DNA of 64,000 nt, from the NCBI GenBank assembly GCA_009363875.1, contig CM018691.1, positions 121,955,404 through 122,019,403 on the forward strand, written 5' to 3'. The translations under genes were made by a program, and so were the position numbers. This document shows positions 10,561 through 23,822 of this stretch, one piece after another. The notes beneath the pieces are model-generated. The model did not search any database. It was given only the letters and a program-made list of their open reading frames with translations, and was not told the DNA's origin. This DNA is from Mikania micrantha. Taxonomy: Eukaryota > Streptophyta > Magnoliopsida > Asterales > Asteraceae. How positions within the stretch are numbered: position 1 is the stretch's first letter; each line of letters opens with the position of its first letter.

Positions 10561-13500
10561 GGAGGTGCAGCGAAGGGACAAGCCTTTGTGATTGGCTCAG
10601 GAGAAGCAAAAGATGACCCCAATGTTGTCACCGGTACGTTTCTTTTAAATAATGTCTATGCTAGTATATTATTTGATACCGGTGCCGGTAGGAGTTTCAT
10701 CTCTAGCGATTTTAGTAAACTGCTCAATATGACACCAACACCACTAGACTATAAGTACACCGTAGAGTTAGCAGACGGCAAGCTGATTGGAACACAACAC
10801 ATCATCAAAGGGTGTGTTCTGACGCTAGCAGACCACCAACTGGTGATTGACCTGATGCCGGTAACTCTCGGGAGCTTCGACGTGGTGATTGGAATGGATT
10901 GGCTATCTGAAAACCACGCTGAGATCGTGTGCAACGAGAAGATTGTACGAGTTACGTTGCCAAGTGGAGAGCAGATCTCAATCCAGGAAGAACGGCGCAG
11001 AGTACCACTAAACATCATGTCCTGCATGAAGGCAAACAAATACCTAAAGAAGGGATGCACAGCTATCCTGGCACTTATCACCGAACAACCAAAGAAGGAA
11101 CGAAAGATCGAGGACATCGATGTCATTCGCGATTATCCAAAAGTCTTTCCTGACGATCTACCGGGACTACCACCAGCGCGACAAGTGGAGTTTCAGATAG
11201 ATCTGACACCAGGAGCAGCACCGATAGCCAAGGCACCATATCGATTGGCTCCTACTGAAATGCAGGAACTATCTAATCAACTGCAAGAGTTATTAGATAA
11301 AGGATTTATCCGACCAAGCTTCTCACCGTGGGGAGCACCGGTCTTGTTCGTGAAAAAGAAAGACGGTTCGTTCCGTATGTGTATAGACTACCGAGAACTG
11401 AACAAGGTAACGATCAAGAATCGATACCCTCTACCTCGAATAGACGATCTGTTTGACCAACTACAGGGGTCAAGCTACTATTCGAAGATCGATTTAAGAT
11501 CCGATTACCATCAACTTAGAATACAAGAGGAAGACATACCGAAGACAGCCTTCAGGACACGGTACGGACATTACGAGTTTCTAGTCATGCCTTTTGGGCT
11601 GACTAACGCACCGGCAGTATTCATGGATCTCATGAATCGGGTGTGTAAACCGTACCTTGATAAGTTCGTAATCGTATTCATAGACGATATTCTGATCTAT
11701 TCCAAGACTCAAGAACAACATGCTGATCACTTAAGACGTGTCTTGGAACTACTGGAGAAGGAACAACTATACGCGAAGTTCTCCAAATGTGACTTTTGGA
11801 TCCGCGAAGTACAGTTCCTTGGGCACGTAGTGAACGAGAAAGGAATACCCGTAGACCCAGCCAAGATTGAGGCAATCAAGAATTGGGCAGCACCTAAGAC
11901 TCCCACTGAGGTGTGACAGTTCTTAGGATTGGCCGGGTACTACAGGCGGTTTATCGAGGGATTCTCGAAGATCGCACAATCGTTGACTTCCCTTACGCAC
12001 AAAGACAAGAAATTCGAATGGGGGAGAGAAACAAGAAGCTGCTTTTGACTTGTTGAAGCAGAAATTATGCAGTGCACCGATCTTATCACTACCGGACGGG
12101 TGCGAAGACTTTGTAGTCTACTGCGACGCATCGAAGCAAGGACTCGGTTGTGTGTTGATGCAAAGCGAGAAAGTCATAGCTTATGCGTCACGACAACTGA
12201 AAGTGCACGAAAAGAACTACACGACCCATGATTTGGAGTTGGGAGCCGTAGTGTTTGCATTGAAGATCTGGTGACACTATCTGTACGGCACCAAGTGCAC
12301 TATATTCACCGATCATAAGAGCCTGCAACACATCTTCGACCAAAAGGAGCTAAACATGAGACAACGCAGATGGGTCGAACTGATAGGCGATTATGATTGT
12401 TCAATCTAGTATCATCCCGGGAAAGCTAATGTAGTAGCCGACGCACTGAGCCGGAAGGAAACAACCAAATGCATACGTGCACTACAACTCACCATTCACT
12501 CTGAGCTGCCAAATCAGATCCGAGTCGCACAACAAGAAGCTCTGAAGAAGGAAAACCTTACCCTCGAAGCCATGCGGGGTATGGACAAACAGATGAAACA
12601 GAAGGATAACGGAGCTTACTATCTGATGGATCGAATTTGGATTCCACGCTACGGGGGATTGAGAGACGTAGTGATGGATGAAGCTCACAAGAGTCGATAC
12701 TCAGTACATCCAGGCTCTGACAAGATGTGCCATGACCTAAAGGCGACTTATTGGTGGCCTAACATGAAATCAGAAATCGCGACCTATGTGAGTAAGTGCC
12801 TGACTTGCTCCAAGGTTAAGGTCGAATATCAGAAACCGTCAGGGTTACTATAACAACCAGAAATTCCAGTATGGAAATGGGAGCAAATTTCCACGGATTT
12901 CATCACAAAACTGCCAAAGACGACAAGTGGTTGCGATACCATCTGGGTTATCGTAGACCGACTCACGAAATCGGCACACTTCCTACCGATTAAGGAAACC
13001 GATAAGCTGGAGAAACTAACCCGAATCTACTTGAAGGAAATCGTGTCCAGACACGGAGTCCCAATCTCCATAATATCCGACCGAGACAGCCGTTTCACGG
13101 CACATTTTTGGAAGTCCTTCCATAAGGCACTTGGAACAAGATTGGATATGAGCACTGCTTATCTCCCACAGACGGATGGTCAGAGTGAACGAACCATCCA
13201 GACCTTGGAGGACATGCTTGGGGCATGTGTAATCGACTTCGGTAACAGCTGGGAGACTCACTTACCTTTAGTCGAGTTCTCATATAATAACAGTTACCAT
13301 ACCAGCATTGGAGCTGCACCATTTGAAGCACTCTACAGACGTAAGTGCAGATCACCACTTTGTTGGGCGGAAGTTGGTGAAAGCCAACTGACCGGACCCG
13401 AACTCGTGCACGAGACAACAGAAAAGATCGTGCAAATACGAAACAGAATGGCAGCAGCTCGAGACCGACAGAAAAGCTATGCCGACAAAAGGCGCAAGCC

Positions 13501-13960
13501 TTTAGAGTTCCAAGTGGGAGACCGAGTACTTCTTAAAGTCTCGCCTTCGAAGGGAGTGATTCGATTCGGGAAACGGGGAAAGCTAAACCCTCGTTACATT
13601 GGTCCATTCGAGATCACTAAACGGATAGGCCCCGTGGCCTACGAGCTACGGCTACCACATGAATTGAGTAGCGTACACAATGTGTTTCACGTTTCAAACC
13701 TCAAGAAATGCTTATCAGACGAAACACTCGCAATTCCTTTGGAGGAAATCCAGATTGATGAACAACTTCACTTCGTTGAGGAACCTGTGGAAATCATGGA
13801 CCGGGAAATCAAGAAGTTGAAGCTTAGTAAGATACCGATCGTGAAGGTACGATGGAATTCGCGACGAGGACCAGAATACACCTGGGAACGGGAGGACCAA
13901 ATGAAAAAGAAATACACTCACTTATTCTCCGATCAAACTGTCACGAGCAACACGAACTGA
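10561..13960 (+). pseudogene. pol: Tekay pol: protease, RT, RNase H, integrase with chromo-like end; broken
   Basis: Domains in order: aspartic protease with DTGAG near 10675; reverse transcriptase (PYRLAP to FLGHV) with the catalytic FIDD at 11677-11688; RNase H (YCDASKQGLG to TDHKSL, 12120-12330); integrase with an HHCC zinc-binding region (12680-12830), a D..D..E core (STDF near 12895, SDRDSRF near 13077, SERT near 13185) and a C-terminal chromo-like module (VKVRWNSRRGPEYTWE) before the stop at 13960. Lesions: TGA 11914-11916 at a position normally CGA (Arg); a +1 frameshift near 12026; TGA 12272-12274 (normally Arg); TAG 12407-12409; TAA 12851-12853. The RT also has D for the usual G in LRSDYHQL. 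The chromo-like end suggests chromatin-guided integration, as known for chromoviruses. The element would need proteins in trans to move. Confidence 0.9.
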
Positions 13961-13982
13961 ATTTCGGGACGAAATTCCTATT

Positions 13983-13992
13983 AACTGGGGGA
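13983..13992 (+). other. Polypurine tract of the Tekay element
   Basis: AACTGGGGGA lies three bases before the 3' LTR start at 13996 and primes plus-strand synthesis. The gag-pol stop is only about 20 bp upstream. Confidence 0.85.
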
Positions 13993-13995
13993 TGA

Positions 13996-16939
13996 TGTGA
14001 CACCTCGCAATTTCCAGGTCAGCATTTATTTTATTTTAATAATTGTGAGTATTATTATTTCATACGTGGCACTAGAATAATTGTATTTAGTGTGACACGT
14101 GGCACAACGGACCAAACACACCGATAATTCGAGGAATTATCGCACGAATCTCGCACTTGTCTTGAATGACGAACGTTGGTGAACGGATCGAACCACAGTA
14201 CACTTTCACTGCACAATTAGATTCCGGAGAACCTAAGTTAGTAGAACAACGCTTATGTGTCGAGAAACGATGATCGTATTCGATAAATACGAGAAATTCG
14301 GTTCAAAACAATGAAATTGGGCTTATTGGGCTCAACCGAGACCCATCGCGGTACGCGATGGACACCTAACTGGGCCTTCGCGGTACGCGAAGCCTGGGCG
14401 GGAGAATTTGAATTCTCCGAAATCCATCGCGGTACGCGACGACCGATCATCTTCCACCTCCGCGGTACGCGACGTGTTTCGGGAACCGAATGATTATTTT
14501 AATCATCGCGATACGCGATGGTGCTTTTTGGGCGGTGTCGCGGTACGCGACAGGTCTAATTTCGTAGAAATCTTTATAAAACCCAAGTTAATCATTCTGG
14601 CACCCCTATTCGAACTCTATCGACTGAAACACTCAATTTCGACCCAGAACCCTCTGTTACAACCATTTCACACCAGAAGGAAGCCACCTTGAGTCCTTTG
14701 AAGGCCATTCTTGAAGATTGAGGTATGGTGAAGGCTTCAAGAACACCCAACCATCATTCTCCTCTGCATCTGGACGAACCTCAACCTCCCTAGGGCTGTT
14801 CCAGAAGCTGCTCAAGCCTCATTTCGTGGATTTGAAGCTTTGTAAGGTAGTATTTGAGTTTAATCTTGACTAGAATCACTAGAAATCTCACATGCAAGGG
14901 GAAATACCCACATGCATCACCATCACACACCTAATCACGAAATTTGGTGATATTAGATCTGTTATTCAATGATGATATTACTGATCTGATGTTTTGAGAA
15001 TGATCTATGATGATATATGTTGAATATGGTGATGATTTGTTGATTTTATTATGAAATAGGAACTTTTAACAACATGCATGTATGATCTAAGTGGTTTTAC
15101 ACGATTTTGGATATTGAAACGTTGATTAAAGTGTTATTGATGATGATTTTCAAGGTTAGAATGGTTATCTATGTCAAGATTTAATCATTTGGGGATTGTT
15201 ACTAATTTTAGTAACTTTAATGATACAAAATGTGTGTTCTTGATGAAATGACCACATTTGCATGTGTAGATCTATAAGTTATGCTTAAAAATGATGTTTA
15301 GAAGTTAAATGGTGATTATTTGATGTGTTGGAATGATTAGAATTGAGAAAGATATGATATTTAGGAATGTTACTAAATATAGTAACTTTTTGTTATGAAA
15401 TTCCTAGAAATGATGAATTTGTTAAAGATTGTATGTTTGATATGCTTAGTTGAAGTGGTTACAATGATAATATGTGATTTTTCAATTTAATGGAATGGGA
15501 TATGTGCATTTGTCTAGAGTTACTATAAATAGTAACTTTATTTTGCAAAGTCGGAAATAGGAGCATGCTAGTTATGACTAAATGGCTATCTATGACTAGG
15601 ATAGTGATGTTTAGATGATGTTAGTTGTTAAACATGATGAAATATGCTTATTTGGACAACTTTCCATAAATAGAAACTTTTACACGCAAACTATGCTAAA
15701 CCGGCTATGTGTAACTATGTGCTATGTGATAACATGCTCATTTAGGATAAATATGCATCTTAGAATAATCGGAATGTGATTTTATGCATGACTTGCCTAA
15801 TGTGGAAACTTTCCTAAAATAGGAACTTACTATAAATAGTAAGTTTCCTCATAGGAATGACTTTTGGTATCCGTGCATACTTCACATGACACTAAACCGC
15901 ACGTTACACACACTTGATCCAGAACCGTCACCAACGGGTCGTTAGGTCAAACACGGTCAACACGGTCAAACACGGTCAACACGACCCACATAACAACTTG
16001 GAGTTGTTAAACACTAACACGGTCCTGTGAGACCCACATGTACGTTAACACAAACTCATAACACATATGTGATATAGGTAACTGCTAGCCGGTGAGCTAC
16101 TCTATTCCGTGCAAACACTCTACTCAAACTCAGGTGAGTTTACAGCCCCGCTTTTACTTATCAACTGTTTTACTCAACTTTGGGGTGAGAATATTATTGC
16201 AACTATTTAGATGTATGACTGGTATGTTGTGAAAACCATTTTCGAGTGTAACTATTATCGCTTAAAGTCCTCACTTATCCTTACCGTTAGTTGAATTAAC
16301 AAACGAGTCGTAATTATGTAGTACTACTGGGTTTGACTAACCCCACTCGGCACCAATGTTGACTGGAGGTCATAACGAGTGTAATTTCGATGTGAATGTG
16401 GGTTCAGCGATGACCTGCGGAGGCAAACGGGAACAGTCTAGTTTCGGTAAGATGAACTGACACACTCCACGGATCGTGGTATCCAACAACAAAACTTAAC
16501 ATACCCAGTATATATCTGTTTACTATTTGTGTCTGTCTAAACCTGTGAACTCACCAACTTTTTAGTTGACACTTTTCGCATGTATTCTCAGGTAACTGAT
16601 GGAGCACACGCTAGGACGCGCACAAGGAAGCATTAAGGAGTCTGACTGGCATATAGACTCAAGTCCTAGGCTTTGTGTGCATTTGTTTTGTTTTAAAAAC
16701 GATTTAATCTATGTAGTGTCTGACACAATTTACATTTCCGCTGTACTTGTTCTTATTTAATTCCGCTGCTTTTGTTATAAACATTTTCCCCTGCTTACTT
16801 ATGAAATCCATGTTTATTTTATAAACCTGTGTGAATGTGTAAATCATATCGAGTCATTCTATATGACCATGAGCTGTGATCCTGGCCACGTCACACCCAT
16901 GTGGACTGACACCACAAGTGGGAATTTGGGGGTGTGACA
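13996..16939 (+). repeat. 3' LTR of the Tekay element (2944 bp)
   Basis: It matches 5330-8239. It keeps the 34 bp deleted from the 5' copy, including the paired hairpins at about 15810-15850. It ends GGTGTGACA at 16939, followed by the duplication CCTCA at 16940-16944. The palindromic cluster and TATA box are repeated at 14344-14582, and the intron-like module at 16134-16591. Confidence 0.93.
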
Positions 16940-16944
16940 CCTCA

Positions 16945-19900
16945 AGATACATCATCAGCCGTAGTTGTTGTCTTTTCACAGGATGCGTGTTATTTTAGGC
17001 TGGTTTGGCCATAGCCACGCTTGATTAGACCAAATATGATCATGATGCCTTGGCAAGACAACTTTGGTCAGGACATTTTCACTATTTCATTGATGATGTG
17101 TCTTATCATTTGGACCTCGCAATGTAAGTGGTAATCGAGGATATAGTAGTGCTTAAAATAATAATGTAAGGGTATTTTTCGAGTATATCCAATGTTAAGG
17201 AAGATGTATTTAAAGCAATGGGGAGAATGTAGTTTGGCGAAACTTCCTCTAGCATAAGGTTTTCTTGACGTGCGAAGTAAAACCTCTTTGAAGCATAAGG
17301 AGATATGATTACTGTGACATGTAGCCATGCAAGAGGGCAAGTTTTTTCTTAGCGCCTTGTCAAAAAGGCCCATATGACATAAAAAAATGCGTCGTTTATT
17401 TAACCAGATCTTTTGGTATGTTGGCCTTATGAGCTACCTATGATAAGATGCACTCTTAGCTAGAGATTATTTCCAATAATTTTATTATGTTATAGTTTGC
17501 TTAATTTGGATAGTTTTGTTTTTGTGTGCGCTATTTTACGTGAGTAGGTCAAGGCCGGATCCAACGGAGCAGTATTGTATTAGGTGCTCAACCTTTACAT
17601 GGTAGGTCAAGGCCGGACCCCATGGAGCTTATTTCTGAGGTGCTCAACCTTTAGATGAGAAGGACAATGTCGAAACTCATAAAACATCGATGGTTGTATT
17701 GTAAATGTTATGAAGATGTTATGATTAATTTGTTAATGCATCCAATGTCTCGAATAAGGACATTTAGTATTCCTTTGTGGGTATTATACCATGCTAATCC
17801 CCAGTTTATTGTTGTTGAGATAATATTAGCAGTGTTGAACTAAGAAACTTTGCTAGGTAAAAGAGATGGAAATGAAAGTTCTTCACCTCTAAACTCATGA
17901 CTAGGATCATTGATCCTTGCCTAACCAACAATTTTGGTTGAAATGTTGGCAAGGTAATTATCAATTGTTTATACCTTTTTTGTATCTTATTTACGTCCAT
18001 GCAAGATGGGAATGTCAAAATGTCATGATAATGGTAGCATTGGTTTGTGCTAGGCAAGGTGATTTAAGATGTTATTAAACAATATGAGAAGATCTCTTTT
18101 AAATGTGGGTGGGAGTCCATGTTTCCAATCAAGAGGTTTTGGTTTTATACAACCAAAAAGAGTCCTATGATTTGCAAAACAATATGAAAGTGGCTTGCTT
18201 TAGTAAGTTCTGTTTTCATCAGGCAATGTGAAAAAGACATGAGCTTATTTCAAAGCAAGGTAACTTGCCATGTGCTTGGTGAGTTGATCAATATGGCTTG
18301 AGACCCTTCAAATCAACGTGGGTTTCCTTTTTGTTAGGAAAGCAGTGTTTTACATGCAAGGTGCCTCTTGTTGTGTAAGAAAAGGTGAACCTTGCTTTTT
18401 AACAAAGTAAGTTGCTGTGTTTCGAGCAAGGTGACCATAATATTTTTTTCATAGTAATGAGATTTAAAGGTGACCCTTTGTTCAGCAATAACACCAATCA
18501 TCAAGTGTATTATGTTGTGGAATGTGGTCGTCTTTGTGGATAGACTTGATCATGAAAAGGATACATCTGATGTGGCTTAGCAAGGAGAAAAATTCTGATT
18601 AATACTCCTAGCCCATTTATGTTGGTATGTTTAGTGAGGATTAGGGTATTATCCCCTCACCTCATTGGTACTCGTAGCTAGGCTAACTTGATAAGTTTAG
18701 TCAGGATTTGGAGATTAACCTCCCACGTCATCAAACATTGGTATGCTTAGCGAGGCTAACTTGGTAACCCTTAGCCAGGATTTAAAGATCATCCCATACG
18801 TCATTAGTTAGCCAGGCTAACTTGGTAAGCTTAGTTGAGATTTGGGGATTAAGCCCCACGTCATGGGTAAATTAGCCAAGCTAATTTGGTAAGCTTAGCC
18901 AAGACTGAGATGTGTTTAAGTTGACATGTGTCCTTTGTTTTCATAGCTCAGAAGGAATTATGTCTTTCTTTTATTAGCATTTCTGCCTTGGTAATATAAG
19001 CATGAATGGTGAGGTTTGACATCAATATTATGCAACATGTCGGTGAGAAAGCCATGGGTAAATAAACAACTTGCTACTACAAGACTACGTGACCTAATTG
19101 TTGGTGTAGACTCTTGTCACGTATGGTGACTTGGCTTCTTTTAAGGAATTGTGATCTTGTCTACATCGGCCAAGATATCTTGAGTTTTGATCAAGCTATA
19201 CGATTTAAACTTCTTTGTAGCAAGGATAAAAGGTTACATGTGTTCTTTGGCGAGTAAGTTGACTTCAGCTCTTTTAAGGAATTATGATCTTGTCTTTTGT
19301 GTGGCAGGGAAATATAGCCTTTTCTTGTGTTTGGAAAGGAGACTATAGATGTTGTCAAAATAAATACAAATTGAGCTCCTTTAGAACAAGGAGGTCATGC
19401 CTATTATCAGGCAAGGCGATTATGTTGCTTTATAGGCAAGGTGACTTGAGTTCTTTACAGGTAAAATAATTTTAGTTTCTTCATGACAAGGTGGTCTTAC
19501 CTTTAGGTAAGATGAATTTGATGTCTTGTTAAGCAAGGTGACTTGATACATTTCAAAGTAAAGAGATCTTGCATTTTCAAGCAAGCAAACTATGACACTT
19601 TTCATGAAGGGTGGCTTGGCTTGGCCTCTTGAGCTCCTGCTAAACATGGTGACTTGATCTTCCTCTAAGTAAGGTGACCCTGCCTTCTCTCCAGCAATGT
19701 GACGCTTTCCAGGAAAGATGGCATGACTTAACCTCCCTGCTTTGGCTTAAATTTTTGGAAAGCCAAGTTTGTGGCCAAATGATGTTTCTGTTCAAACAAA
19801 AAAAAATGATTCATCCTTGCCTAGACAAGGTGACTTGTCTTGCTGGCTTGTAGCTTTCCTTGGATTCATGATGGTTTGTAAGATGATTGTCTGACATACT

Positions 19901-20253
19901 TTTTTTTTCATAAAAGGTCCTGCTAAAACCTGGTAAAGATACCTGACATCCTTGCTAAACAGCTTGACTTTAAATGACAAGTCACTAGCATAAAAGCATT
20001 TGCTTCACATTTTCCAATAAAGTAAATGCATGCAAATATCCTTGTTGACCCGAGGACACATGCTTCACAAATGCATACGTGTAAAATTAGCTTTCCATGT
20101 TTACCATGAGTAGTTACTTTCTTTGTTGATTTTTTGACTTGTAAGTGGTGTTAAGCCAAAAATTTTACAACTCTTCTTATTAAAGAAGATATTATATTAT
20201 CTTGAGATTTGTAGCCGTATGGATTGCCACAATTATATATATATATATATATA
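16945..20253 (-). mobile_element. Internal region of LARD-like element, word-repeat part
   Basis: About 3.3 kb with no recognised domain and only short ORFs. Most of 17500-19980 consists of degenerate copies of a few words: agcaaggtgacttg, ggctaacttggtaagcttag, and aggtcaaggccgga with ggtgctcaacc (twice at 17549-17652). The same vocabulary occurs in the LTRs (cttgctaaggttagcaag). It looks like slowly decayed tandem amplification rather than coding sequence. An (AT)n run starts at 20234. Confidence 0.55.
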
Positions 20254-22038
20254 TGATGTGCAGCGGTCTTACCCTAAAAATAGAACAAATTAAAGCTGTC
20301 TAACCTAAGCTAAAGACACTATAACTAATCCTAGACTTGACCTAAACACGTAGTAATAATCAGAAATCCTAAACTAGACCGCTACGAAGGCAAGTGTACC
20401 TATCGGTGACAGTTTAGTTGGTGGAAGTCCGGATATCGAACCAAAGGACACTAGTTTGACAAACTAACCTATACTATGAACCAAATAAAGTAAAAGAAAG
20501 GGGGTTTTGGTGCAAATCTGATAACCTGATTTAAACTGAAACTGACTAAACAACTAAACTGACAACTAACACTAAGAACTGCAACTAAAAACTGAAACTA
20601 ATAATGGGACTGTAAATTGGAATCTAATTGCAACAAGGAAAACTGGTATACCTAGGCTGGGAATCAAAAGTGTGACAAGTGATGACTTGGACTGACTTAT
20701 GAAGGATGAAGACTGGGATCTTAAGGAACAGACTTAGAAATACCTAATGGGACCCAGATCAGATACCAGGCAACACCAATGGACATCCCAAGATTGTAAT
20801 GTATGTATTAGTCTATCGGGTCAACTCCCGGATTTTCCCGATATGCAATTGCTCTCCCACTGGTGGATCACCTCCCGGATTTCTCCACCCGCGTGTATCC
20901 GAGGAGACTAGAGAGCTATAAAGGTGACTACTTTGACATGGATTGACACTAACACTAATTAAATCTAAGAGAACGCCCTCCCGGGACGTTTAACTCAAAT
21001 ATCCCAAGTGGAAGAGACCAACCATTTAACCTATCACCTCCCGAATTTCTAGGTTAGGTCACACATGCAAATCAAAACACTTAATGATGTCTAATCCTAT
21101 GGAATGTGATCAACAATCCATAAACTAACCTAAAACACCAAGTAGTAGCCCTAACATGCATCTAATGGTGGAAAGACCTTCCTAGACACACATGGATTCA
21201 ACATTCATCAAATATTATCATTCAACACATGCAAAAACCATCAAAGATCATAACTTTATAGCTGATAACAATGCATATATCATCCTATAACATAGATCAA
21301 GTCCAAAATCATCAAAGTTCACAACTTTATCATCCCAAACCTAGATATAACCCTAGATCTAGCCAAACAACATCATAACAGTAGCAAACCAGATCTGAAC
21401 AAGGTCTAAATACATGATTAACTACTGATTAAACTAAGAAACAAGGAAAATATAAGAACAATACTCAAAAGCTCTTTCTTCTTCACTCCAACAAGCTCTA
21501 ATCAAGCCTTAACATTCATGGTTAAGCTCCAAGTCTTAATTAGGGTTCCAAAATCGCAGAAGAAGACCCCTCAAAACGTTCTGGACGCATCCCATTTATA
21601 GAAGGCATGAAATTAGGGTTTTAGAGCTGGAAACGGTCTGGGGCGCATCGCCTAGCGGGGCTGCGTGGGGCTAGGCGATGCGTGCGAAACAAATTAGCCG
21701 GGCGGCTGAGCCTGGCAGGCGCATCGCCTGCGGCCGGTCGTCCTGACAAGTCGTTGCGCGCGGATCAGTGGGGAGTCAGGGAATGTTCCCAGGCGCATCG
21801 CCTGGGACCAAGTGCTGGCTCGGGGCGTATCGCCTAGGGTTAATTTCTTCGTTTTCTTCGCTCGATCAACCGCACTCGATTCTGATGCCCGTTTGCCCTC
21901 GTTTCCGCTCCTTTGGGACACAATCCTGCATAAAAACAATAAAATGTAAAAAGGAACTAAAAACGACTTGAAATATTAACAAAACTTACGAAAACGGACT
22001 CGATTATGTACAAAAACGGATGTGTTAAACTAACACAT

Positions 22039-22040
<2 letters not shown>
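20254..22040 (-). mobile_element. Solo LTR, Athila-like (1787 bp), in an (AT)n tract
   Basis: On the plus strand it begins TGATGTGCAGCGG and ends TAACACATCA, flanked by ATATA on both sides. That duplication is weak evidence because the target is an AT microsatellite. The lineage is inferred from similar size and organisation to the Athila LTR at 54985-60844 (about 1.82 kb after removing its insertion). Both share the word ggcaagtgtacctat near the left end. On the minus strand it has palindromic gcgcatcgcc words (plus 21640-21835), then a TATA box TCTATAAATGGG (plus 21591-21602). No internal sequence is left. Confidence 0.65.
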
Positions 22041-22085
<45 letters not shown>

Positions 22086-22310
22086 TATTAGGACTTGTAT
22101 GAAGAATAGTTGATAAAAATAGTTAGTTTCTAAATGAAAAATATACACCTGTATGTGTGGGCATTGACATATTGAAAAACTTTGAAGTACATATTTAGTA
22201 AACTAAAGTATATATCTAGTTGTAACTAAATATACTCCTAAAAATATATAGTTTTAAGACTATGCATAAACAACTCCAATAGTATTATGGTAAAGCCTAT
22301 CAACAATTTT

Positions 22311-22358
<48 letters not shown>

Positions 22359-23215
22359 AAAAGTATGTTTTCATAGAGTTTATAATCCTTACTAGATAAA
22401 TAACATAATATGAAACTAATGATCCACTTTAAAAGCAACACTTAACAAAGCATATTTATCATCTACGTTTGTATATATCCATCCTGATTAAAAAGCTTTA
22501 AACATACAAAGGAGTTTTTGACATGTGAGGTTCACAACACATAAACATGGTGTACCCTATGCAATCTCACTTGTACTCCTCTTTTACTACATATAGGAAA
22601 CTTTTTGTGTGTTTCCCATTTTAATAATTTTATTAAAAACTTTAAGAATAAGAACAATGAACATCTTATATGTAAGTTTAAAGTTGTAGGTCAAATGAGA
22701 TGTTTACAATTTAGCAAACAATGTGATATATCATAAAAGGCTTGGTCAACAACATACCTTTCCTGATAAAAGAAAAGTACTGCCATACATACTGCTTTTC
22801 TTGATATATGTTTTATTTTTATCATTGCCACATATTTTGGCATATGTTGTTAACTATGAAGAGTTGTATGGTACAAGTGGGAAGATATGATAGAAATCCT
22901 GGCATGTTCTTTTTGATTTGTAATTACATAATTTCAAATTATAGGCTGGTATAATTAAAACAAAGGTGACATTATGAGATAATCATGACGTTTTGTGTGG
23001 TTGCTGCCGAGATAATCAAAACCAAGGTAGCAGAATTTTTCACGCCTCTTGTACATGCAAAAGAAAATAGGCATGAATGCAAGCCGCAAGCCTGTCTTAA
23101 GCAATATCTGAAGCACGTTAAGTACGTGCAAAGCGCAGGTCCAACTACTTTAAAACATTGATCTGGTAGTTTTGTCAAGTATAGAGGGCGCGAGACATTC
23201 ATGTGAAATTCTCGG
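22041..23215 (-). mobile_element. Internal region of LARD-like element near the PBS, AT-rich
   Basis: AT-rich noncoding sequence with (AT)n microsatellites at 22041-22082 and 22315-22354. Short frames, such as 22972-23202 on the minus strand just downstream of the PBS, show no gag resemblance. This is the leader region of the minus-strand element. Confidence 0.5.
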
Positions 23216-23232
23216 CCCCACAGTGGGCGCCA
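23216..23232 (-). other. Primer binding site of the LARD-like element
   Basis: The minus strand reads TGGCGCCCACTGTGGGG two bases after the LTR's terminal CA. TGGCGCC-type primer sites are typical of several plant gypsy-derived elements. I am not certain which tRNA it matches. Confidence 0.65.
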
Positions 23233-23234
23233 AA

Positions 23235-23822
23235 TGTTACTGCAACCAAATCCGGATCGGGTCTTGTTGTTGGGTTGGACTGAGCCTAGCTATCTCGAGC
23301 ACGGATCCTGGCTGCAACAACATAGAAAATCTACGTTAGAGGGCCCGAGAGGAATACCCCGAGGACACTCCGACGCTCAAGTCAGTAATCTACATAAGAT
23401 GATAAAGTGAAGAACACGTAAATAAATGACAATAATAGATAACAAATAAGAGGTGTGATAGAATTGTAGAGAAGCGTGACTCTTGTTCTTTCTTGGATCA
23501 GAACCTTGCTAGAGTCCGGTCAAGAAGTTCATGTTTGTGAGCATGGCAAGAAAAGAGGAAGAACCATACAGAGAGAGTGTTAAGATGAATGTGTCTTTTT
23601 CATGCAAAAATGAGGTCCCTCTATTGTGTAGGGTTCCCCTCTATATATAGAGAGATGAATGAGTTTTACCTTGCTTGACTCAACTAAACATTTTAACCCT
23701 TGCTAATTAAGGTTGGCAGGGTTAACTATGATTACGTATAGAAAGACATAAATGCAAAGTTGGCTAGGCATGTCTTGCTAAGGTTAGCAAGGCCACCTTG
23801 CCTAGACATACCTACATCATCA
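23235..23822 (-). mobile_element. 5' LTR of LARD-like element (588 bp)
   Basis: On the minus strand: TGATGATGTAGG...GCAGTAACA. It carries an inverted word CTTGCTAAGGTTAGCAAG (23774-23791) and a TATA box CTATATATAG (about 23641-23650) on the minus strand. It is the longer partner of 3922-4318, and together they delimit the noncoding element. No target duplication is recognisable: the right flank is ctggg, and the left flank is a Tekay LTR. Confidence 0.75.

Larger units (their letters stand above)
5330..16939 (+). mobile_element. Complete Ty3-gypsy (Tekay/Del-type) retrotransposon
   Basis: An 11.6-kb element with 5' LTR 5330-8239, tRNA-iMet PBS 8243-8254, an extra ORF, gag, pol with integrase and a chromo-like C-terminus, PPT 13983-13992 and 3' LTR 13996-16939. 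The target duplication CCTCA is perfect (5325-5329, 16940-16944). The lineage call rests on the order protease, RT, RNase H, integrase and on the terminal chromo-like module. The LTRs differ at only about 25 positions plus a 34-bp deletion, so the insertion is recent. Gag-pol nevertheless has five in-frame stops and a frameshift, so it cannot make its own polyprotein. It is inserted in the LARD-like element. Confidence 0.93.

Noticed and set aside
22972..23202. Minus-strand ORF just after the LARD PBS, in a gag-like position
   Set aside because: Cys-rich but with no gag or zinc-knuckle pattern, and only 76 codons.
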